A DNA stretch of 64,000 bases from positions 31,545-95,544 of the forward strand of contig CAYZRX010000006.1 in assembly GCA_964480945.1 (NCBI GenBank), in the 5' to 3' direction. Shown here one piece after another: positions 53,668 to 61,259 of this stretch. Every line of letters begins with the position of its first letter. The stretch's first letter is position 1. A program made the translations under genes and the position numbers. The notes under the pieces are model-generated. The model worked only from the letters and a program-made list of their open reading frames with translations, was not told the origin of the DNA and made no database searches. This stretch comes from VGWB01 sp964480945 (GTDB lineage Bacteria; Bacteroidota; Ignavibacteria; UBA10030).

Positions 53668-55029
53668 ATGGCGAAGATCCAGACCAAGTTCGTCTGTCAA
53701 TCCTGCGGCTACGTCTCCCCGCGATGGGTCGGGAGGTGCCCCAACTGCAACGAATGGAATACCTTCGTTGAAGAGGCACCGTCGCCACTGAAGGTGTCCC
53801 GAAAACCATCCGGTGCGGCATCAAAGCTCGAGCCGATTTCCATCGAGGAGCTCGAAGCTGAGGACGCGCCGCGCATCAAGACGAACATCGATGAGTTCGA
53901 CCGTGTGCTGGGGGGCGGGCTTGTCCCGGGCTCGCTCATCTTGCTCGGCGGCGACCCTGGTATCGGAAAGTCGACGCTCATGATGCAGATGGCCTTGCAG
54001 CTCAAGGGGCAGGTCGTCCTCTACATTACGGGTGAGGAGTCGGTACGACAGATCAAGCTGCGGGCCGAGCGCCTGCAGGCAAAGGACACCAAGAGCATCC
54101 TGCTGCTCGCCGAGACCAATCTCGACCTGATCCTCGATGTGCTCGAGCGGAACGTTCCCGATCTTGTCATCGTCGACTCCATACAGACGATGTACCGGCC
54201 GGGTCTCGAGAGCGCGCCCGGAAGCGTCAGTCAGGTTCGGGAGTCGACAGCCCTGCTGCTTCGGTTCGCCAAGATCGAGGGCGTCCCGGTCTTCGTCGTC
54301 GGCCACGTCACGAAGGAGGGCGTAATCGCCGGTCCGCGCGTCATCGAGCATATGGTCGACACCGTGCTGCAGTTTGAGGGCGAAGCACACTATTCCTACC
54401 GCATCCTGCGGGCCCTGAAGAACCGTTACGGATCAACCAACGAAATCGGCATTTTCGAGATGCACGACACGGGCCTGCGCGAAGTGAAGAACCCCTCGGA
54501 GGCATTCCTGTCCGAGCGCCGCTATGGAACCTCAGGTTCGACGGTCGTCTCAAGCATCGAGGGCTCCCGACCGGTCCTGATAGAGGTGCAGGCGCTTGTG
54601 ACACCGACAAGCTATGGCGTTCCACAGCGAAACACCACCGGATTCGATTACCGCCGGCTCTCCTTACTGCTGGCTGTCCTGGAAAAACGAGTCGGCCTTC
54701 ACCTCGGCAGCTACGATGTCTTCGTGAACATCGCAGGCGGCATCAAGGTCGATGAGCCGGCTGTGGATCTCGGGATCGCGACCTCGATCACTTCCAGCCT
54801 GCGCGATGTTCCTGTCGATTCTACATGTGTTGCCGTCGGTGAAATAGGGTTGGGGGGAGAGATCCGCACCATCGGTCACGTCGAGAAGCGTGTACAGGAG
54901 GCGGCGAAACTGGGGTTCAAGAGGATCGTCATTCCGCATAACAATCTCAAGAGTGTTAAGGGACACGATGGGATCGAGATCGTCGGCGTGCAGAACGTGA
55001 ACGAAGCGATGGAGGAACTGCTGAGATGA
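53668..55029 (+). CDS. radA: DNA repair protein RadA
   Basis: A 453-residue protein. The N-terminal zinc finger is CQSCGYVSPRWVGRCPNC, followed by a RecA-like ATPase with Walker A GGDPGIGKST and Walker B LVIVDSIQT, the RadA-specific KNRYGSTNEIGIFEM (family KNRFG), and a C-terminal Lon-protease-like domain. It promotes branch migration in recombination. Its end overlaps the next gene (ATGA), tying it to nucleobase salvage genes. Confidence 0.96.
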   Translation: MAKIQTKFVCQSCGYVSPRWVGRCPNCNEWNTFVEEAPSPLKVSRKPSGAASKLEPISIEELEAEDAPRIKTNIDEFDRVLGGGLVPGSLILLGGDPGIGKSTLMMQMALQLKGQVVLYITGEESVRQIKLRAERLQAKDTKSILLLAETNLDLILDVLERNVPDLVIVDSIQTMYRPGLESAPGSVSQVRESTALLLRFAKIEGVPVFVVGHVTKEGVIAGPRVIEHMVDTVLQFEGEAHYSYRILRALKNRYGSTNEIGIFEMHDTGLREVKNPSEAFLSERRYGTSGSTVVSSIEGSRPVLIEVQALVTPTSYGVPQRNTTGFDYRRLSLLLAVLEKRVGLHLGSYDVFVNIAGGIKVDEPAVDLGIATSITSSLRDVPVDSTCVAVGEIGLGGEIRTIGHVEKRVQEAAKLGFKRIVIPHNNLKSVKGHDGIEIVGVQNVNEAMEELLR

Positions 55030-55517
55030 ACGCCCCTGGGACCGCACAGCCGAATCCAGCGTTCATGAAAGAGGCAATCGAGCTCGCTCGGAGGAATATT
55101 CGCGAAGGCCGGGGCGGGCCATTCGGAACGATCATCGTGAAGGGCGGGAAGATTCTTGCCCGAGGAACAAACCTCGTCACCTCCACCAACGACCCGACCG
55201 CCCATGCCGAGATCGTTGCCATCCGAGGGGCGTGCAATGTCCTGGGAAGCTTTCAACTCGACGGCTGTGAGATCTATACCTCCTGCGAACCATGTCCAAT
55301 GTGCCTCGGCGCGATCTACTGGGCAAGACCGAAAGCGGTCTACTTCGGGAATACTCGGAACGATGCGGCGCAAGCCGGCTTCGACGACCGGTTCCTCTAT
55401 GAAGAACTGCCGCGCTCGCTCACCGAACGGAAGATCCCGATGACTCAGTTCATGCGCGACGAAGCGCTCGTTGCCTTTCGAGAGTGGGAGGAAAAAGCGG
55501 ACAAAGTACGATACTAG
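55026..55517 (+). CDS. guaD: Guanine deaminase-type nucleobase deaminase
   Basis: A 163-residue cytidine-deaminase-fold enzyme. The zinc ligands are in TAHAEIVAIRGAC (His, catalytic Glu) and CEPCPMCLGAIYWARPKAVYFG (two Cys). The sequence strongly resembles the short bacterial guanine deaminase, notably GGPFGTIIVK and NDPTAHAE. That enzyme converts guanine to xanthine plus ammonia. It lacks the RNA-binding features of tRNA adenosine deaminase. It overlaps radA upstream and is 11 bases from the next gene. Confidence 0.88.
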   Translation: MNAPGTAQPNPAFMKEAIELARRNIREGRGGPFGTIIVKGGKILARGTNLVTSTNDPTAHAEIVAIRGACNVLGSFQLDGCEIYTSCEPCPMCLGAIYWARPKAVYFGNTRNDAAQAGFDDRFLYEELPRSLTERKIPMTQFMRDEALVAFREWEEKADKVRY

Positions 55518-55528
55518 GATGAATCGGT

Positions 55529-55792
55529 ATGCAGTGGATCGGGTATGTGGGACTCATTGCCCTCGCGTTGTGCTGGATTCCGCAGTCCGTCGAAACGATC
55601 AGGCTCGGCCGCTGCCCGGTCAACCTGATGTTCCTCATCCTTTCCTCCCTCGGCAGCTTTTGTCTCGCCCTTTATGCCATCAGCCTGCGTGACCCCATCT
55701 TTACGATTCTGAACGTGCTAACCACAGCCGGCGCGCTGATCAACATTTTCTACAAGATTTTTCCACGAGATGCCCGGGAAGGAGCTCAATGA
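55529..55792 (+). CDS. SemiSWEET/PQ-loop small transporter-like protein
   Basis: An 87-residue protein with three hydrophobic helices and a PQ-loop motif, ALCWIPQSVETIR, at the first helix end. Length and topology are those of SemiSWEET half-transporters, which work as dimers to move sugars; this one could carry something else. It overlaps rdgB by four bases (ATGA) and follows guaD closely. Confidence 0.78.
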   Translation: MQWIGYVGLIALALCWIPQSVETIRLGRCPVNLMFLILSSLGSFCLALYAISLRDPIFTILNVLTTAGALINIFYKIFPRDAREGAQ

Positions 55793-56379
55793 GCAACATC
55801 GTCCTCGCAACGCGCAATAAGTTCAAAATCGAAGAGATCAAGACAATCCTCAAGGACCTTAACCTCGAGATCCTCACGCTGGACGATTTCCCCGACGTCC
55901 CCGCTTTGAAGGAGGACGGTTCGACGTTCCGGGAGAATGCGCTGAGGAAAGCCCGCACCGTCCACAAGCTAACGAAGCTCCCGGCGCTGGCCGACGACTC
56001 CGGCCTCGAGGTCTTCTATCTGAACGGGAGACCCGGCGTACTCTCCGCACGGTACGCCGGCGCGGGTGCCACGGACAAGCTGAACAACGACAAGCTGCTG
56101 AAGGAGATGCGCGGCGTGCCACCGCGAAGGCGGAAGGCGCAGTTTCACGCCCTCATCGTGCTCGTAGGAGAGGGGTATGAGGAAACCACCGAAGGCATTT
56201 GCGAGGGAAACCTCGGCCAGTCACCACGGGGCACCAACGGGTTTGGGTACGATCCTCTTTTCATCCCCCCGGGGGGTGACAGGACCTATGCGGAGCTGAC
56301 GTCAGAGGAGAAGAACAAGATCAGCCACCGCGCAAGAGCGTTGGAGAAAATGAAGGAAATGTTGAGGCGAAGGTTGTAG
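55789..56379 (+). CDS. rdgB: XTP/dITP diphosphatase (RdgB/HAM1)
   Basis: A 196-residue enzyme with the family opening VLATRNKFKIEEIK, the substrate loop LADDSGLEV and RPGVLSARYAG, and C-terminal GFGYDPLF and SHRARALEKM. It removes deaminated purine nucleotides (dITP, XTP) from the pool. The position after guanine deaminase is notable because that enzyme makes xanthine. It converges on the receiver gene at 56452. Confidence 0.95.
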   Translation: MSNIVLATRNKFKIEEIKTILKDLNLEILTLDDFPDVPALKEDGSTFRENALRKARTVHKLTKLPALADDSGLEVFYLNGRPGVLSARYAGAGATDKLNNDKLLKEMRGVPPRRRKAQFHALIVLVGEGYEETTEGICEGNLGQSPRGTNGFGYDPLFIPPGGDRTYAELTSEEKNKISHRARALEKMKEMLRRRL

Positions 56380-56451
56380 CCCGCGTTTCGATCAAGACTC
56401 CGCTGCCGCTTTCCCCAGAAGATGAGTTGGTCCCTCGATTGCAGGGGACGC

Positions 56452-57663
56452 CTACGACGCGAGCTTTCCTTCGATAGTGGCGAGGAGGAGGTCGAGGTCG
56501 AACGGCTTTTGAAGGAAATCATCCACCCCCAACCTCATTCCCGCCCGCACGACGAACTCATCGCTCACACCGCTCATCAGCAGGAAGGGGATATCTTTGA
56601 GCTGCGGGTTTTCACGGATGTGCTGATAGAACTCAAAACCGGTTTGCCGACCTTCACCGAAGAAGACGTCAGCGAGAATCAGCGAGGGGGCACTTTTCTG
56701 AACCATCTCGAGCGCTTGTTCCACCGACTCGGCCGTTACGATATCGTATCCGCGCCCCCTCAGGTAGAGCGCCAGCGATTGTAAGAACGCTTTCTCGTCA
56801 TCGACGATCAGTATGGAGCCTTTGGAAAGCGGCGCGCTCTTGGCCCACAGGATCTTCGCTTCCGCACTCATATGCTCTTCCATGCTGATGTTGAACTTCC
56901 GGCGCATCATGTCGAGCACCTCAGCTTCGTTTTGACTGACGGCTCCATTCCGCCAGGCAATGCGGAGCGCTTCAACGTAAGCATCAATGTGGACCTGTTT
57001 CTCGAGTTCCTTGTGTTCCTGATCGGAGATCTTGAAGATCTTACGGACTTTCTTTAGCTCCTCGGCTTCTTCTGCGGTGATCGTTCCGTCAAACCACAAT
57101 TCCTTCAGGAGCTCACGGTACATCGACAGGCTGGCCCGCTGGCCCGCTCGCAGCTTCGGTTGTTGGGTGCTCTCGACCGGAGCCGCCGTGGCGGAGGGCA
57201 CGGGTGTTATCTGGGCTTGAGGCACTGCGGGGAGACGCGGAGATTTCTTCTCTTCCTCTATGAGCATATCGATGCGCTCGGAGAACGACCGAGCGTAGTA
57301 ATTCTGCGGGTCGATTGCGTACACCTTGGCGACTTGCTGAAGGGCGAGCTTGTAGTTCCTTACCGCAATGAAATCCTGAGCGGCGTTCAACAGCATGCTG
57401 ATTTGCTCGAGCTTCTTCTCTTGGGCAGGTGGCGCGAAATCGCTGCGCCTCTCGGCTTCCTGCCGCATTCGTTCCATCTGAGCGCGCACACGCTCGAGGA
57501 ACGATCGGGCATAATAGTTCTTAGGATCGAGGACCAGAGCTTGCTCGATCTCTTTCAACGCGTCGGCGTACCGGCGCTGCTTCGCGAGCACGTCGGCTGA
57601 ACGCAAATGCCGCGCGACCCGCTCCTTGATGTGGTTGGTCTCTTCGCTCTTTGTGTCTGTCAT
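56452..57663 (-). CDS. Receiver-domain protein with TPR-like and twin helical repeats
   Basis: The product has 403 residues. Residues ~12-125 hold two TPR-like units, each ending in a near-identical DPKNYYARSFLERV or DPQNYYARSFSERI. After a Pro/Ala linker, two copies of a ~42-residue unit follow. Each has a pattern DG/NG-x-[IV]-[TS]-x-x-EAE-x-L, then an FKIS or FNIS and an EH (residues ~175-262). A receiver domain with ILIVDDEKA, phospho-acceptor D in LILADVFFGEG and QKPFD ends the protein. This order, with the receiver last, is unusual. No kinase is adjacent. Confidence 0.8.
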   Translation of the reverse strand: MTDTKSEETNHIKERVARHLRSADVLAKQRRYADALKEIEQALVLDPKNYYARSFLERVRAQMERMRQEAERRSDFAPPAQEKKLEQISMLLNAAQDFIAVRNYKLALQQVAKVYAIDPQNYYARSFSERIDMLIEEEKKSPRLPAVPQAQITPVPSATAAPVESTQQPKLRAGQRASLSMYRELLKELWFDGTITAEEAEELKKVRKIFKISDQEHKELEKQVHIDAYVEALRIAWRNGAVSQNEAEVLDMMRRKFNISMEEHMSAEAKILWAKSAPLSKGSILIVDDEKAFLQSLALYLRGRGYDIVTAESVEQALEMVQKSAPSLILADVFFGEGRQTGFEFYQHIRENPQLKDIPFLLMSGVSDEFVVRAGMRLGVDDFLQKPFDLDLLLATIEGKLAS

Positions 57664-57763
57664 TGCAGCTCCTGACTGCGGAGCATCCCCTCGTGGTTTA
57701 AAGCTATCACTTTCCCTGCTGGAAACTAGCGACGCCTGTCACGAAATCCCGCGTCTGGTGCAT

Positions 57764-57792
57764 TTGCCTCTGGGCTCTTTTTTGGTATATTG
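57764..57792 (+). promoter_or_regulatory. Promoter of the M14 peptidase gene
   Basis: TTG (57764-57766), 19 bases, then TATATTG (57786-57792), about 100 bases before the ATG at 57892. Confidence 0.65.
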
Positions 57793-57891
57793 AAACTGCC
57801 CCAAAATGAAACATCGCAGCAGCACACCGGAGTCTCTCGCTGCACAAGAAGGTCGACATTTGCGCCATTTTCACAGCCTTCAGGAGAGCCT

Positions 57892-60432
57892 ATGAGAACG
57901 ATCTTCCTCTTTTTGACGTTCCTTCCCTCCCTTGTCATCTCACAGTTTTCCGTTCCATCCCCGGAGTCGTTCTTCGGGTTCAAGGTCGGTGACCGGCATC
58001 TGCGGCCGGATCAGATCGTCTCCTACCTGAAAGCCCTGGACGAGGCATCCGATCGCGTCACGCTGGAGGAGTACGGCCAGACCTACGAACGTCGGCCGTT
58101 GATCCTGCTGACAATCACGTCCCCCGAAAATCATAGAAACCTCCAGGCTCTCAAGGAACAACACCGAGCGTTGTGCGATCCTTCAAGGTCCACAACGGTG
58201 AATATCGAAAACCTGCCCGTTGTCGTGTGGATGGGATACAGCGTGCACGGCAATGAAGCAAGCGGCAGCAACGCTTCCGTGCAGGTTGCCTACTACCTCG
58301 CGAGCACGCAAGGGCCGGAGATCGAGCGGATGCTGAAAGAGACAATCATCCTCATCGACCCGATGATAAATCCCGACGGGCTGGCGAGGTTCACCGAGTG
58401 GGTTAACTCTCACAGGAGCAAGAACCTCGCTGCGGATCCGAGCAACCGCGAGCACAACGAAGCATGGCCGGGCGGGCGGACGAATCACTACTGGTTCGAT
58501 CTCAACCGCGATTGGATGCCGCTCCAGCATCCGGAGAGCCAGGCCCGACTGGCAAAGTATTATGAATGGATGCCGAACGTCCTCACCGACCACCATGAGA
58601 TGGGAACGAATGCAACGTTCTTCTTTCAGCCGGGCGTCCCGGCACGTGACAATCCCCTCACTCCAAAGGATGTGGACGAACTTACCGGGAAGATCGCGCG
58701 CTATCACGCGCAAGCCCTCGACCGCATGGGCTCCTTGTACTACTCGGAGGAAGGCTACGATGATTTCTACATCGGGAAGGGATCCTCTTATCCCGATATC
58801 ACCGGGTGCATCGGCATTCTGTTCGAACAAGCAAGCTCTCGTGGACTGGTGCAGGAGAGCGTCAACGGGAATTTGAGCTTCGCGTTCACCGTACGGAATC
58901 AATTCACCACATCGCTTTCGACGCTCAGCGCGGCACAAGCGCTGAGGATAGAGCTGCTCACGCATCAACGGGATTTCTTCGCCTCCGCTCTTCGCGAGGC
59001 CGAGCGAGCACCGATAAAGGGATACGTTTTCGGCTCCGCGACGGACCCATGGCGCACGTACTATCTGCTCGACATCTTGCGCCGTCATCAGATCGACGTG
59101 TACGGACTCGGCCGACAACTCCGCGCGGACGGTCAAACGTTTGATCCTGGGAGCGCCTTCGTCATCCCGACCGCTCAGAGGCAGTTTCGGCTGATCACTT
59201 CATTGTTCGAGCGGCGAACGAAGTTTGCAGACAGCTTGTTCTACGACATCTCCTCGTGGACGCTTCCGTTGGCATTCGACCTGCCGTACGCCGAATTGAA
59301 AACGGTCCCGCGAGAAGCCTTGGGGGCGCGAGTCGACCAGCCAATCCCGCCGAAGGGAACTCTCGTCGGCAGCCCTGATGCGTACGCGTACGTCTTTGAG
59401 TGGGACAGTTACTTCGCACCGCGCGCCCTCTATCGCCTTCAGAAAGCGGAGATCAAGACGAAGGTTGCCACTCGCACGTTCAAGGCACTGACGTCCGAGG
59501 GGAAACGAACGTTTGACTATGGGACGATCATGATCCCCGTGGGGATCCAGAAAGAGCGCATCGACACGATCCGGAAGACGGTCGAAACGATCACGCGGGA
59601 GGATGGGGTAAACGTGTACGCGCTCTCGACCGGGTTCAGCACCGAGGGTATCGACCTCGGCAGCCCGAATTTCGCCGCACTGCAGATACCCAAAGTGATG
59701 ATCATTGTGGGGCCCGGGTTTTCCCCGACAGATGCCGGGGAAGCCTGGCACCTGCTCGATCAGAGGTTCGATATGGAGGTCAGTCTGGATGAAGCGGCGG
59801 CGCTGGGGCGCATCGATTTGAGCCGGTACAGCGTGATAACGATGGGGGGCGGCAGTTACGCCGGGATCGATTCCGCCGGGCTTGCCTCTCTTCGCCGCTG
59901 GGTGGAAAACGGCGGGACGCTTGTCTCAATGGAGCAGGCTTCGCAGTGGGCGGTCAACAATCGGCTGGCAACGAGTCGGTTTCGGAGAGACGATGCGGCC
60001 CGGAGAGATAGCATCACCCCACGCCGTGCCTATGCAGATGAGGGCAACTACTCGGGCGCGCGGGCTATGCCCGGGGCAATCTTCGAAGCGATCGGCGACA
60101 GAACCCACCCGCTGCTCTATGGCTACGACTCGGAAAAGCTCAGCGTCTTCAAGAGCAACACGATTTTCATGGAGCCGTCGAGGAACCCATACGCGACGCC
60201 ACTTGTCTACAGCCAGGAGCCTCTCCTGAGCGGCTATCTCCACAAGTCCTATGACAAGCTCATCAAGGGCTCGGCGGCCATTGTCGTGAGCACTTTGCGC
60301 TCGGGGCGGGTGATTTTGTTGGCCGATGATCCGAACTTTCGAGCCTTCTGGTACGGGACGAACAAGTTGTACCTCAACTGCCTGTTTTTCGGGCAGCTTC
60401 TCCGGGCAGGCAGAATGCGCGGCGAGGAGTAA
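57892..60432 (+). CDS. Secreted M14-family zinc carboxypeptidase
   Basis: An 846-residue protein with a signal peptide (MRTIFLFLTFLPSLVIS). The N-terminal ~400 residues are the M14 domain. Zinc ligands are in YSVHGNEASGS (H119 and E122) and LTDHHEMG (H234 or H235), and the general base is likely the Glu in GILFEQASSRG. A long C-terminal half with Gly-rich turns (MGGGSYAG) resembles a class-I glutamine-amidotransferase-like beta fold often fused to M14 enzymes. CAGGAGAG sets the start; a longer frame upstream lacks support. It probably trims peptide C-termini in the periplasm or outside. Confidence 0.88.
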   Translation: MRTIFLFLTFLPSLVISQFSVPSPESFFGFKVGDRHLRPDQIVSYLKALDEASDRVTLEEYGQTYERRPLILLTITSPENHRNLQALKEQHRALCDPSRSTTVNIENLPVVVWMGYSVHGNEASGSNASVQVAYYLASTQGPEIERMLKETIILIDPMINPDGLARFTEWVNSHRSKNLAADPSNREHNEAWPGGRTNHYWFDLNRDWMPLQHPESQARLAKYYEWMPNVLTDHHEMGTNATFFFQPGVPARDNPLTPKDVDELTGKIARYHAQALDRMGSLYYSEEGYDDFYIGKGSSYPDITGCIGILFEQASSRGLVQESVNGNLSFAFTVRNQFTTSLSTLSAAQALRIELLTHQRDFFASALREAERAPIKGYVFGSATDPWRTYYLLDILRRHQIDVYGLGRQLRADGQTFDPGSAFVIPTAQRQFRLITSLFERRTKFADSLFYDISSWTLPLAFDLPYAELKTVPREALGARVDQPIPPKGTLVGSPDAYAYVFEWDSYFAPRALYRLQKAEIKTKVATRTFKALTSEGKRTFDYGTIMIPVGIQKERIDTIRKTVETITREDGVNVYALSTGFSTEGIDLGSPNFAALQIPKVMIIVGPGFSPTDAGEAWHLLDQRFDMEVSLDEAAALGRIDLSRYSVITMGGGSYAGIDSAGLASLRRWVENGGTLVSMEQASQWAVNNRLATSRFRRDDAARRDSITPRRAYADEGNYSGARAMPGAIFEAIGDRTHPLLYGYDSEKLSVFKSNTIFMEPSRNPYATPLVYSQEPLLSGYLHKSYDKLIKGSAAIVVSTLRSGRVILLADDPNFRAFWYGTNKLYLNCLFFGQLLRAGRMRGEE

Positions 60433-60676
60433 CAGGCGCACAGCAGATGGGCATTCGGACGAGACGGTCGCGTCGGAGGGACTGAGCTCCACCGGAAACC
60501 TCAACTGCAGGGGACTGGCACACAATCGAAAGACAACGCCTTTGTGGTTACCAGACCTTTTGTATGAGATGGAGATATTGGAAGTTTTTCATCTTGACAA
60601 TGTGCTTTTGCTTGAGTAGCATCGCGCGTCCTCGTCTCTCATGTTCACCTTCATTATCCCACACATGGAGGATCCC

Positions 60677-61096
60677 ATGAACAAGAAGATCTGGCTCGGG
60701 TTCGTTGCGGTGTTCATAACGCTTCAAATCCTCGACGGCATCGTGAATCTCGTGATCCTTGATGCCGCCTATAAGTCGGTCTCCTACCTTTGGCGGCCCG
60801 AGGGTGACATGAAATTGTGGATTGTGCCGATCGTCGGATTGTTCTTCTCTTTCTTTTTCACTTTCATTTTCTCGAAAGGGTATGAGGGAAAGGGAGTTCT
60901 CGAAGGGGCGCGTTACGGTTTGTACATCGGGCTCATGGTTATGTTTCCGATGTCGTACGGAGCATATGCGATGATGCCGATTCCGTTTTCGCTGGCGCTT
61001 CAGTGGTTTGTTTACGGGACGATTGAGTACGTAATCGCTGGGATGGTGCTTGCGATGGTCTTCAGGCCCAAGGCACAACCGCCATCGACAACGTGA
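60677..61096 (+). CDS. Multi-span membrane protein of unknown function
   Basis: A 139-residue protein with four hydrophobic helices (about residues 6-26, 47-66, 83-103, 107-128). Motifs such as WLGFVAVFITLQILDGIVNL are distinctive, and helix ends are rich in Tyr and Phe. ATGGAGGATCCC with GGAGG before the ATG at 60677 sets the start. I do not recognise the family. A terminator follows at 61125. Confidence 0.7.
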   Translation: MNKKIWLGFVAVFITLQILDGIVNLVILDAAYKSVSYLWRPEGDMKLWIVPIVGLFFSFFFTFIFSKGYEGKGVLEGARYGLYIGLMVMFPMSYGAYAMMPIPFSLALQWFVYGTIEYVIAGMVLAMVFRPKAQPPSTT

Positions 61097-61124
61097 TACG
61101 ATTTCTCGTTTATTGGAATCACCC

Positions 61125-61158
61125 AAAGGTGCTTCATTCGAGGCGCCTTTTTGTTTTT
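61125..61158 (+). terminator. Rho-independent terminator
   Basis: An 11-pair stem, 61125-61135 with 61140-61150, with two G-T pairs and loop ATTC, then a T-rich run to 61158. It ends the small membrane protein gene. Confidence 0.82.
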
Positions 61159-61259
61159 CCGCTCGTCGACTTTTCATTGCGTGGACGGAGAGTTCTTGTT
61201 AGATTCTCTGCAGGTTTTCCTTCAACGAATTCTTACCGCACTACATAATGAGGTGAACT

